Notes under the pieces: generated by a model | Database searches by the model: none | The model's input: the letters and a program-made list of their open reading frames with translations, nothing else | What the model was told of the DNA's origin: nothing | Origin: JAAYZH01 sp964479695 | GTDB taxonomy: Bacteria; Bacillota; Clostridia; Saccharofermentanales; Fastidiosipilaceae | Reading direction: 5' to 3' | Assembly: GCA_964479695.1 (NCBI GenBank) | Contig: CAYZSO010000006.1 | Coordinates: forward strand, 1 to 64,000 | Length of the DNA: 64,000 bases | In this document: positions 7,976 through 16,705 of the stretch, piece by piece | How positions within the stretch are numbered: position 1 is the first letter of the stretch | How the letters are laid out: the number at the start of each line of letters is the position of its first letter | Position numbers and translations under genes: made by a program

Positions 7976-9229
7976 ATGGATCGAACCAAGATGGATTGGA
8001 CGAAAGCGGATCGAACCAAGATGGATCGGACAGAAGTAGAGGGGTATCGGGCTTGGGTTCAGGGGGAGCTGTGGCGTTCTGTTGATTTCTGGTATAAGAA
8101 CGGCATGGATGAGGTCTATGGCGGTATTTATACATGTCTAGACCGGGAAGGTAAGATCTTTTCGACGGATAAAAGCGTCTGGATGCAGGGGAGGACTGCT
8201 TGGATTTTCTCCTATCTGTGCAAGGTTTATGGGGTGAGAGAAGAGTGGCTTGCCGCTGCCAAAAGTTGCCTTGACTTCATGGAGAACCATTGTATCAATC
8301 GTGAATTGGGCAACCGGATGTATTTTACGGTAACGGCTGATGGCAGGCCACTTCGTCAGCGCCGGTATTGTTTCAGTGAAGGTTTTTACTGCATGGCAAA
8401 TGCTGAATATTATGGTATCACCGGGGAAAAAATATACTTGGAGCGAGCGCAAAAAGCTTATGACATGATTTATAAGCTGAACAACCATTTGATGGTGGAT
8501 CCGGGCGGCTTTGGCCCGAAAATAATCCCTGAAACTCGCACGGGGCGCGCTCTTGCGGACCCAATGATTTTCCTCAACATCACTTCGATCATGCGCCGAG
8601 TTGATCCGGAAAATGTGGCGACCTACGATGTGTACGCTGCCGAATGTGTTGAAACGATAATAACTTATCATCTTAAACCTGATCTGAAATGTACGCTGGA
8701 GACGGTTGGCCTTAACGGGGAATTCATGAGTGAGGTTTCTTCCGGCCGTGTTGTTAACCCCGGCCACGACATTGAGTGTGCTTGGTTCCTCATGGAGGAG
8801 GCCAACTATCGGAAGGATGAAGAGTTATATAAAAAGGCGCTGGAGATTTTTGGGTATGCTTTTGAGGGTGGTTGGGATAAGGAATATGATGGCCTTCTGT
8901 ACTTCTTTGACTGCCTAGGTAAGCCCCCGGAAGCTTATGAGCATGATATGAAATTGTGGTGGCCTCACTGCGAAATTCTGATTGCTGCGATTATGGCGTA
9001 TCGCGACACGCAAGGTGAATACTATTTTACTTGCTTTAGTAAGACGCTTGAGTATTGCAAAAGAGTGTTTGCAGATCCTGAGTTTGGCGAGTGGTTTGGC
9101 TATTTGAGACGCGACGGTAAGCCTACGGAACCTCCGTGTAAGGGGAGTACTTTCAAGGGGCCTTTCCATCTGCCGCGAATGTTAATTATGGTGGATCAGA
9201 TTTTGGGGGAGATGTTGGCTACTAGCTGA
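7976..9229 (+). CDS. N-acylglucosamine 2-epimerase family protein
   Basis: This protein of about 417 residues has the (alpha/alpha)6-barrel sequence pattern of the AGE/RnBP family, which interconverts N-acyl-glucosamine and N-acyl-mannosamine or related sugars. Recognisable blocks are GGIYTCLDREGKIFSTDKSVW, the Arg/Glu block RRYCFSEGFY, the His in GHDIECAW and the late His in LWWPHCEIL. The open frame reaches back to 7853, but GGGAGAGGGGG at 7954-7964 points to ATG 7976 or GTG 7967. The first 20 residues repeat DRTKMD from a 30-bp DNA repeat and lie before the family domain. No signal peptide is seen. The kinase/importer genes downstream may be functionally linked. Confidence 0.8.
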   Translation: MDRTKMDWTKADRTKMDRTEVEGYRAWVQGELWRSVDFWYKNGMDEVYGGIYTCLDREGKIFSTDKSVWMQGRTAWIFSYLCKVYGVREEWLAAAKSCLDFMENHCINRELGNRMYFTVTADGRPLRQRRYCFSEGFYCMANAEYYGITGEKIYLERAQKAYDMIYKLNNHLMVDPGGFGPKIIPETRTGRALADPMIFLNITSIMRRVDPENVATYDVYAAECVETIITYHLKPDLKCTLETVGLNGEFMSEVSSGRVVNPGHDIECAWFLMEEANYRKDEELYKKALEIFGYAFEGGWDKEYDGLLYFFDCLGKPPEAYEHDMKLWWPHCEILIAAIMAYRDTQGEYYFTCFSKTLEYCKRVFADPEFGEWFGYLRRDGKPTEPPCKGSTFKGPFHLPRMLIMVDQILGEMLATS

Positions 9230-9297
9230 TTCCGAGGGGGAGATGTTGGGTACTAGCTGATTCCGATAGGGAGAAGTTGAGAGATGTTGGCTACCCG
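9205..9297 (+). repeat. 31-bp tandem duplication of the epimerase gene end
   Basis: The last codons and stop of the epimerase (GGGGGAGATGTTGGCTAC...) are repeated 31 bases downstream, with a shorter third copy near 9280. This looks like a recent slippage duplication. Confidence 0.8.
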
Positions 9298-9546
9298 TTG
9301 AATTCTTGAACCGGGCATTAGCACGCTTGGGTGTTTGAAATCTACCTTACTTAACGTGACTGTAATCAAATTTTTGGCTAAATCGTGTAGGAAATCGTGC
9401 AGGAGTGGATGTGTGCAATTGATTTCCTGCATCGATTTTGTGATATTGTAGGTGAAATCGTTCGTGATGATTGTTTTCATGGATTATTTCCATAATAAGT
9501 AGTTAAGGAGCTGTCCGATGCACACCCGGCGCACCCGGCGCACCCG
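9298..9546. other. Spacer upstream of the sensor kinase, no gene seen
   Basis: The interval has no supported open frame on the plus strand. The minus-strand open frame of 75 codons lacks a ribosome site and has no recognisable family. The right end carries CACCCGGCG direct repeats from about 9522. Confidence 0.5.
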
Positions 9547-9570
9547 GCACACCCGGCATAGCCGGTGTGC
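9547..9570 (+). promoter_or_regulatory. GC-rich hairpin just before the kinase start
   Basis: GCACACCCGGC pairs with GCCGGTGTGC with one bulge over an ATA loop. It has no T-tract. It lies about 30 bases upstream of the likely ATG at 9601 and could affect translation of the kinase. Confidence 0.5.
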
Positions 9571-9600
9571 CCAGGACAGTCAGCGGTCGTAGTTGAAGCA

Positions 9601-11433
9601 ATGAAGACAAAATTATGTGAATTCAGAGAGACCGTCAAGGGCGGTTTCTTCAGAAATACAAGGATTCAGCCAAGGCTGCTTCTGTCCTTTATTTGTATTT
9701 CGATCATCCCGGCGCTGATGATCGGTTTCTTCTCTTATGGCCAAAGCAGCCGGTCCAACACCGCGAACATTACCAACTCCTCGGTCGCCCTACTTGAGCA
9801 AATCGGCAATAGTATTACGAATGAAGCCAGAAAATACAGTTATTTCTGCGATAACTTGACCAGCAGCAGCAATGTTCAGTTTAGTTTGTCGAATTATCAG
9901 ATCTTTGATGATGCCAGAAAAGGCGAATACATTTCGGAAATTGACAAAATGGTAGGAGAAAGATTCTCGGAGTTCATCTACCTAACTGATGTGCAAATCG
10001 ACACGTATATGGGTGACGTCTTTTATGAAATGGGATTTTACCCACTCTCAAGTAAAGATATCGAGAAAGCCACAGCCAGAGCGGCCGAATCGAATGGCAG
10101 AGATTATTGGACATATTTTACGTCTACCAAGGGTACGGATCATATTGTTCTTTGTAGACAAATCAACTCGCGAACCAATAGCTCAAGGGCAATTGGGTAT
10201 ATCTTTGCTTCGGTGAGTGAAAATATCTTTGCCAACAACACCTATCGCTTGGGCGAGTTTGGCGAAGGAGCAGATATCTTCTTGCTTGATGCGGACGGAA
10301 ATGTCATGTCGAGCAGTAATCGTGATGTCGTCATGGGTGAAAAATTACAGGATGAAGCCGTCTTCACCAGCATAAATCAGGCAACAGCTGCTGATACCGG
10401 GACTTTTTCTGTCAAACTTGCGAAGGGCGATTACCTGGTAGTCTATAAATATATCGAGTCCATGTCGTGGTACGCAGTGAGCGCAATCCCCTACGCCTAT
10501 ATCAACAAAACGTCCAACGAGATCAGAACTAGTATTTTTATTGTCTGCACAATATGTATTGTGTTTTCTTTTTTGCTTTCCCTGCTTGTTTCCGTGAGTA
10601 TCATCTCGCCGCTCAAAGAGATTGTGACCTTTGTCAAAGGAATTATCGGGGGCAACCTCAATGTTCAGTTAAACGTACGTGGAAATGACGAGCTAGCCTA
10701 CTTGGCGGATAATCTGAATGTGATGGTGAACCGGATTTCCAATTTGCTAATTGAAGTCGAGAAAGAACAGAAGTTGAAACGGGAAAAGGAAATCCAAGCG
10801 TTACAAGCACAGATTAATCCGCATTTTTTGTTTAACACCCTGAACTCGCTGAAGTTCACCGCACTCATGAGCAGGGTTCCTGTGGTGAGTGACGGGATAG
10901 GGGCTTTGGCCGAATTACTGAAAAATACGATATTGGATGAAGGCTATTTGTCGACCATTAAGGAGGAACTGCAAAATATTGAGCACTATGTGCTTATCCA
11001 GAGAATTCGCTATGGGGACTCATTCAAAATTGAGTATGACATACGAGTTGATTCGGAAAAATTCATGATCTTGAAATTTTTGCTGCAACCAATCGTTGAA
11101 AACTCGATTATTCACGGGCTTGATGAGGTCGTGCATAAAGTTACGATCAAGATAAGCATCTATCAAGAGGATGATTATTTGATGGTTTCAATAATCGACG
11201 ACGGGAGAGGGTTCGATGAGTCGCAGCTTGCACGAAGGCGAGATGAGGATGTGAGTTCCAAGAAGCTGGCGGGAATTGGCATTTCTAATGTTGACGAAAG
11301 AATCAAACTGAATTTCGGTGACTTGTATGGCCTCAAAATTAAGACTTGTCCCGGCTGCGGTACTGAAGTGGAAATGAAATTGCCGCTCATAACAGAAAAG
11401 GGTGAAACAGATGTTCAAAGTACTGATCGTTGA
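9601..11433 (+). CDS. Sensor histidine kinase, YesM family
   Basis: This 610-residue membrane kinase has a first helix near residues 30-50 (LLLSFICISIIPALMIGFFS), an extracellular sensor region of about 250 residues, a second helix (IFIVCTICIVFSFLLSLLVS) and a HAMP region. The His_kinase domain has phospho-acceptor His408 in NPHFLFNTLN. The ATPase domain shows the N-box QPIVENSIIHG, DDGRGF and GIGISNVDER. The frame opens at a GTG (9565), but the ATG at 9601 gives a normal N-terminus; neither has a strong ribosome site. YesM/YesN pairs usually control adjacent sugar importers and hydrolases. Its end overlaps the response-regulator start. Confidence 0.9.
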   Translation: MKTKLCEFRETVKGGFFRNTRIQPRLLLSFICISIIPALMIGFFSYGQSSRSNTANITNSSVALLEQIGNSITNEARKYSYFCDNLTSSSNVQFSLSNYQIFDDARKGEYISEIDKMVGERFSEFIYLTDVQIDTYMGDVFYEMGFYPLSSKDIEKATARAAESNGRDYWTYFTSTKGTDHIVLCRQINSRTNSSRAIGYIFASVSENIFANNTYRLGEFGEGADIFLLDADGNVMSSSNRDVVMGEKLQDEAVFTSINQATAADTGTFSVKLAKGDYLVVYKYIESMSWYAVSAIPYAYINKTSNEIRTSIFIVCTICIVFSFLLSLLVSVSIISPLKEIVTFVKGIIGGNLNVQLNVRGNDELAYLADNLNVMVNRISNLLIEVEKEQKLKREKEIQALQAQINPHFLFNTLNSLKFTALMSRVPVVSDGIGALAELLKNTILDEGYLSTIKEELQNIEHYVLIQRIRYGDSFKIEYDIRVDSEKFMILKFLLQPIVENSIIHGLDEVVHKVTIKISIYQEDDYLMVSIIDDGRGFDESQLARRRDEDVSSKKLAGIGISNVDERIKLNFGDLYGLKIKTCPGCGTEVEMKLPLITEKGETDVQSTDR

Positions 11434-13075
11434 TGATGAAAAGATCGTGAGGATCGCGCTGAAATCGCTGATTGATTGGAATGAAATCGGTCTTACAGTT
11501 GTCGGCGGCGCTTCGAACGGTTTAGAAGCTCTGAACATGGTGGAGAAATTGAAGCCGGATATAATTATCAGCGACTTGAAAATGCCGAAAATGGATGGTA
11601 TCTCCCTCCTGAAACAGTTAAATGAGCAGCAATTCCCCGGAAAAGTCCTCATCTTGAGCAATTATGGTGAGTATGCCCTTGTTCGTGAAGCGCTGAAGCT
11701 GGGTGCCGAGGACTACATTCTCAAGGTCACCCTTGATGCCGATCAGTTTGCCAAGATGTTGGTAAAAATGACTGAGCAGCTCAAAGTCGAATACGAAAGC
11801 AAAGAAAAACAAATGCTTGAACAGGCGGAAATCAGTGAGATCAGGAAAAAGATCAGGAATGATTTCTACAAGAATTTGTTTTATGAAAACGGTTACAGCT
11901 ACAGTGAGATCGAACATGAAGCCGCAAGAGCCGGGATAAACAGCACGCCGGAGAAAATGATTATGCTGGATCTTGTGATTGATGACTCTGATCATGCCCT
12001 GGCTGATTCAAAAGTTCAGGACAGAAGAATCCTGATCGCCTCCATCGAAAATATTGTCAGCGAAATTCTCAGTAAATTTGGGAACCACGAAGTGATTAAG
12101 CTTGGGTTCAAGGGCATTGTGGTTTTGCTTCCCCTGGATCGCGGAGAAATCTCAAGCAGCGATCTGGCGGAGACGCTTGAAGAAGTAAGTAATTCCATTC
12201 AAATGTATCTGAATATTCGTTGCAGCATTGTAGTCAGCGATGCGTTCGAAGGCTTCTACAGCGTGAAAAAGGCCTTCCAAGCTTGTGAGAAGGCGGCGGA
12301 ATTGACTTTTTACGGGGAGTCTTCTGCAGTCATTTTGGCCAAAGACGCAAACAGGTAAGAGATCGGGGAATTTGAAGGCTATCAGGGGACGCGGGCTGCT
12401 TTGGCTGATTTACTTCACCAAGGTGAGCTTGCGAAGCTGCAAGTTAAGAGTACGGATCTGCTTGATGACACAGCGAAGCGTTACTGGCCCAATGACTTGA
12501 AGCGATTACTTGTCCGGTTGATCGATGACTTGGGGCAACCCTATGCCCGGAATGATGAAGTGCTTTCTGAGATGATTGAACAAGGGAAGGAGAGAATTGT
12601 ACTCTCCGGGAGATATGCTGACGCGGTCAGAATTTTCAATGAACTTGTGGACAGTATCTACAATCGGGGCCTGCGAACGGAAAGCAGGAAATACAGAAAA
12701 GAGATCCACGAAATCATTGCCATTGTCGAAGAGAACATCGATAAAAAGATCTCCCTGGCCATGATTGCCCAAAGAATTAATATGACGGAGACTTATCTGT
12801 GTAAGCTATTCAAAAAAGAAACAGGGAAAAATCTTGTCAGTTTCATCAATGATCTGAAGATTGAGCGAGCAATCGAGCTCTTGAGGGATGAGGATTTCTC
12901 GATTGGAGAAGTCGCTGCGAGCGTGGGATTCGATGACCAATTCTATTTTTCCCGCATCTTTAAGAAATATGCCGGCTTGAGCCCCAGTGAATACCGGGCA
13001 AAACAGCTTACTAACCAAATTCTCAACCCAATGATCGACCCCATTTCCGATAAGATTTCCGAGAAGCACAAATAG
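11411..13075 (+). pseudogene. YesN-like response regulator interrupted by an in-frame TAA
   Basis: The receiver domain occupies the first 120 residues, with phospho-acceptor Asp55 in IISDLKMPKMDG. The reading frame meets TAA at 12356-12358 after LAKDANR, yet continues in the same frame without other stops to 13075. The distal part carries a middle region and an AraC-type double HTH (ISLAMIAQRINMTETYLCKLFKKE and FSIGEVAASVGFDDQFYFSRIFKKYAGLSPSEYR). Without the stop the protein would be 554 residues, close to normal for YesN. One base change in a CAA, GAA or AAA codon would explain it. Alternatives are readthrough, reinitiation at TTG 12401 or a sequencing error. As written, receiver and DNA-binding domains are separated. 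Confidence 0.8.
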
Positions 13076-13245
13076 TCCATGGATCGGACAAAATAATCCA
13101 TCAAGAAGAGAAAATAGTAAATTCTCCTTAAGAAGCCAATCTTTTATGATGGGCTTAGTAGGAAATCAATCGATTGAAAGAAAACCCGGGTATCAAATCT
13201 TGCAGTTGAGGTCTTTTTATTTTTATAAGGAAGGAATGATTTATA

Positions 13246-14655
13246 GTGAAAAAACTGGTTTCTTTAGTCATTAGTGCGTTTTTGGCAACAAGTTTTGTTC
13301 TTACGAGTTGTGGAACCACAACTACGACCACTACAACAAGCGGTGGGACAAGTTCAGTTACCGAAAAGCCGACAGAAAATGTGACAAGCCCAGAATCAAC
13401 AGGCACAGAAGGAGGCACGACAGAATTTGCGAACAAAGAACTGAATATCGCGGTGTTTGAGGGCGGCTTTGGCCGAGCCTACTGGGATGCAGTGATCGCA
13501 AACTTCGAACAGGCCTACCCCGGTGTCAAGGTGAATGTCACGAGCAGCCCGAAAATTGCGGATATGGTTAAACCACAGTTTCTTGCGGGGAATCCACCGG
13601 ATTTCTACTACGCGAGTGATGTCTCATCCTTCGCAGCCGATGGGGCGCTGTTGGATCTGACCGATGTGTTCGCGAGCCAAGCCTTGGATAAGGATGTACC
13701 GCTCCAGGATGTGATCGCGGATGGATTTTTAGATGTTTGTAAGCCGCTGGGCGATGGCAGGATTCTCTATGGCCCAAGTGATGAAGCGATTATGGGTACA
13801 TGGTATAACAAGACCTATTTCGAGACCATGGGCTGGGAAGCGCCGAAAACCTGGGATGAGTTCTTTGCTCTGGGTGATAAGGCTAAGGAAGAGGGCAAAG
13901 CCCTATTTACGTATCAAGGAATCTATCCTAGCTACAATGAGATGATTCTCTATCCCGCGATTGCGAGTACGGCTGGGCTGGATGCTTTGAAGAAGATTGA
14001 GAATTACGAAGAGGGTGCCTGGACGGATCCGAATGTTAAGAAAGCGATGAATGTTTTCTACGAAATCGCCCAGAATGACTATCTCTTAAAAGGCACAACG
14101 GGCATGAATCATACGCAGGCACAGACTGAATTCCTCAAGGGCAATGCTCTATTCTGCCCGAATGGAACCTGGTTTGCCAACGAAATGAAGGATGTTATTC
14201 CTGAGACGGGGTTCTCTTTTGGCTTCCTTCCTACGCCGGTCTTCGATGCTAACGATCAGCAGTATGCACAGGCCGGAACGTCCTATTACTTGATCCCTAT
14301 TAAGGGCAAGAATCCTGAACTTGCGAAAGAGTTCTTGAAATTCCAGTACACCGAAGAGAGTGCGAAATTAAATGCGGAGAAGACACAGGCGGTCACTTGT
14401 ATCAAGGGTGCTGTCGAAATTGCCAAGCCTTATATTGAGCCTTCCGTGTACGAAGCGTTCAAGGCTTATGACAATGGTGTCAAGCCGGTGATGATGAGCT
14501 GGGCTGCCGTTGGGGCGTCTTCCATCAAACCTGGCGATGCGATCTGGAATCCATTGACGGAAGTGTCAAACAAACAAATGACAACTGACGAGTGGAGCGA
14601 GAGTATCGAAAAATCCATGGCAACTTTGCGAGCCGATATGGCTGCCGCGAAATAG
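13246..14655 (+). CDS. Sugar ABC transporter substrate-binding lipoprotein
   Basis: This 469-residue family 1 solute-binding protein starts at GTG, placed about 9 bases after AAGGAAGGA. The lipobox is LTSC with Cys22, followed by a Thr/Ser-rich linker and the binding domain from about residue 63 (KELNIAVFEGGFGRAYWDAV). Two permease genes follow after a strong hairpin, and the YesM kinase lies upstream. The ligand is unknown; an amino sugar or its oligomer is possible given the epimerase-like gene nearby. Confidence 0.9.
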   Translation: MKKLVSLVISAFLATSFVLTSCGTTTTTTTTSGGTSSVTEKPTENVTSPESTGTEGGTTEFANKELNIAVFEGGFGRAYWDAVIANFEQAYPGVKVNVTSSPKIADMVKPQFLAGNPPDFYYASDVSSFAADGALLDLTDVFASQALDKDVPLQDVIADGFLDVCKPLGDGRILYGPSDEAIMGTWYNKTYFETMGWEAPKTWDEFFALGDKAKEEGKALFTYQGIYPSYNEMILYPAIASTAGLDALKKIENYEEGAWTDPNVKKAMNVFYEIAQNDYLLKGTTGMNHTQAQTEFLKGNALFCPNGTWFANEMKDVIPETGFSFGFLPTPVFDANDQQYAQAGTSYYLIPIKGKNPELAKEFLKFQYTEESAKLNAEKTQAVTCIKGAVEIAKPYIEPSVYEAFKAYDNGVKPVMMSWAAVGASSIKPGDAIWNPLTEVSNKQMTTDEWSESIEKSMATLRADMAAAK

Positions 14656-14672
14656 GTGAAGAATTTTTGAGT

Positions 14673-14711
14673 AAGCTTTTCGGGCATTCACAGTTGGATG
14701 TCCGAAAGCTT
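14673..14711 (+). terminator. Strong hairpin between binding protein and permeases
   Basis: AAGCTTTTCGGGCAT pairs with ATGTCCGAAAGCTT over a loop of about 10 bases, with no T-tract after it. In binding-protein operons such hairpins often protect the upstream mRNA or attenuate the permease genes. That role is inference. Confidence 0.65.
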
Positions 14712-14724
14712 GTTGATGCCTGTT

Positions 14725-14796
14725 GGCTCCTGAGGGGGCTCGAGACTTGAGGGCTTGTTGGCTCAGGCTAGGTGGCTCCTAGGTGGCTCGAGATAT
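14725..14796 (+). repeat. GGTGGCTC/GGGGCTCGAGA direct repeats
   Basis: Imperfect copies of GGTGGCTCCTA and GGCTCGAGA fill the end of the spacer before the permease start. Confidence 0.6.
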
Positions 14797-14815
14797 CAAC
14801 CATAGAGGTGAAACT

Positions 14816-15709
14816 GTGAAGAACAAAAATCAATATTTATTTATAGCGATTACCACAGTGCCTGCTCTGGCCTTTTATGTGATCATATTGCTTTACCCCA
14901 TTTTCAAAGCGATCACCATGGCCTTCTACCGTTGGAGTGGATTAACCGCCGGAACAGAAAAATTCATCGGCTTCGACAATTTCGAGAAGATGTTCCGCGA
15001 CGAGGTATTCTGGCTCTCGCTGAAAAATAGCGCCGTCCTCATGGTCATGATTCCTGTAGGCGTGCTCATTTTGTCCCTACTCTTCGCGGTTCTCCTCACC
15101 AGGCGCAAGCTGAAAGAGCGCAACGTGTATCGAACCATTTTCTTTCTTCCGAACGTCCTGTCCGTGGTCGTCATTTCGATGTTGTGGCAGCTCACGTATC
15201 ATCCAACTTTGGGGATCATAAATACACTTTTGGCCAAAGCCGGCTTAGACCACCTTGCGAGAGTGTGGCTCGGTGACACGGGAACCGCCTTAATCTGTGT
15301 TGGTTTGACCATTATTTGGTCGCATGTCGGATTTTACCTTGTTATGTTTATTGCCGGAATCGAAAGCATCCCCGAACATCTCTATGAAGCGGCAGTGATC
15401 GATGGGGCAGGAGAATTTGTTCAGTTCTTTAAGATCACGCTCCCCTTACTCTGGGAGATCTTGAGAGTTGCCTTCATTTTACTGATCAGTGCCGGTTTCT
15501 ATGATGCCCTTGTCTATGTTCAGGTCATGACGAACGGTGGACCCAATAATGCCACTCTCACAGTCGTTAACTATATGTATAATTTGGCTTTTGTTAATAA
15601 CAATATGGGGTATGCTTCTGCTGTAGGAATTGCCATCTTTGTCATTGGGATTTCGCTGTCTTTGATTTCCGACAGGATGACTAAGAGAGAGGTCGTTGAG
15701 TTTCAATAG
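14816..15709 (+). CDS. Sugar ABC transporter permease (MalF-like)
   Basis: This 297-residue CUT1 permease has about six membrane segments. The GTG at 14816 is chosen over the upstream GTG at 14783 because AGAGGTG (14804-14810) sits just ahead of it and the first helix then follows a short basic head. The coupling motif is EAAVIDGAGEFVQFFKITLP. It pairs with the next gene, which begins 8 bases after its stop. Confidence 0.9.
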   Translation: MKNKNQYLFIAITTVPALAFYVIILLYPIFKAITMAFYRWSGLTAGTEKFIGFDNFEKMFRDEVFWLSLKNSAVLMVMIPVGVLILSLLFAVLLTRRKLKERNVYRTIFFLPNVLSVVVISMLWQLTYHPTLGIINTLLAKAGLDHLARVWLGDTGTALICVGLTIIWSHVGFYLVMFIAGIESIPEHLYEAAVIDGAGEFVQFFKITLPLLWEILRVAFILLISAGFYDALVYVQVMTNGGPNNATLTVVNYMYNLAFVNNNMGYASAVGIAIFVIGISLSLISDRMTKREVVEFQ

Positions 15710-15717
15710 GTTATGAT

Positions 15718-16563
15718 ATGAAAAAAATACGTTTGAAAGACACAATTACTACATTTATCACAAGGATTTTCCTGATCATTTGTTCCGTGATTTTTATCTA
15801 CCCATTTATCTGGTCCATCTACAGCTCTTTCAAAACCTCACGTGAATTCCTGGAAGATCCGTGGCTCCTTCCGGCTCAGCTCAATTTCGATAATTATTAC
15901 AATGCGTTTGTCGAAGCCCACATGGGAAGTTATTTTATTAACTCCGTGGTCATTTCACTTATTTCTGTGGCGGTCTGTTTGTTGATTAGTTTTACAACCG
16001 CCTACACCCTTACACGCATCAATAATTTATACACCCGGATTGTGCGAAAAGCCTACATGTCAGCATTCATGTTACCTGCGATCTTCGGCTTGATGCCCTT
16101 GTTTCTCATGATGAATAACATTGGCCTTTATGACAGCCGATTTGGCTTGACCTTAATTTATATCACCGTTATTCTGCCGTTTTCCGTGTTTGTCCTTACC
16201 GGTTTTATTTCAGGGATTGCCAAGGATTACGAGGAAGCCGCGTACATCGATGGGTGCTCACGTTACGGCATCATGTTTAGGATTATCTTGCCTTTGGCTA
16301 TGCCTTCGATTGTCACAATCACAATCTATAATTTCATGGGCATTTGGAATGAGTATATTTATGCGGCAACGATGATTAATTCAGATGAGAAAAAGACTCT
16401 TCCCGTGGGGCTGGTGAATCTTATGGCAAGGCAACAGTATCATACGGATTGGGGCTCATTGTTCGCCGGTATGGTCATTGTTATGTTCCCTTCGCTTGTA
16501 ATCTACCTGCTTATGCAGAAAAAGATTACTTCAGGGATCGCTTCCGGCGGCATCAAGATGTAG
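15718..16563 (+). CDS. Sugar ABC transporter permease (MalG-like)
   Basis: This is the second permease of the YesM-linked importer: 281 residues, about six membrane helices, coupling motif EEAAYIDGCSRYGIMFRIILP and terminal GIASGGIKM. It starts with ATG very close to the stop of the preceding permease, so translation is probably coupled. No ATPase gene accompanies the pair. Confidence 0.9.
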   Translation: MKKIRLKDTITTFITRIFLIICSVIFIYPFIWSIYSSFKTSREFLEDPWLLPAQLNFDNYYNAFVEAHMGSYFINSVVISLISVAVCLLISFTTAYTLTRINNLYTRIVRKAYMSAFMLPAIFGLMPLFLMMNNIGLYDSRFGLTLIYITVILPFSVFVLTGFISGIAKDYEEAAYIDGCSRYGIMFRIILPLAMPSIVTITIYNFMGIWNEYIYAATMINSDEKKTLPVGLVNLMARQQYHTDWGSLFAGMVIVMFPSLVIYLLMQKKITSGIASGGIKM

Positions 16564-16570
16564 TGGCATG

Positions 16571-16650
16571 CGCCGGTTTCAAGCAGTACCCGCCGGTTTC
16601 AAGCAGTAGCCGCCGGTTTCAAGCAGTACCCGCCGGTTTCAAGCAGCATC
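16571..16650 (+). repeat. 20-bp tandem repeat, four units
   Basis: CGCCGGTTTCAAGCAGTACC is repeated at 16571, 16591, 16611 and 16631 with one or two substitutions. It fills the spacer between the permease and the next gene. Confidence 0.95.
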
Positions 16651-16705
16651 TGGCCGGCATCATGTAGCCACAGAAATGAAAGTATTCACCCGGGAGATTT
16701 GCATA

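Noticed and set aside
12356..12358. Programmed recoding of the stop in the response regulator
   Set aside because: TAA is not used for selenocysteine or pyrrolysine, and no shift site is needed because the frame is unchanged; mutation or sequence error is simpler.
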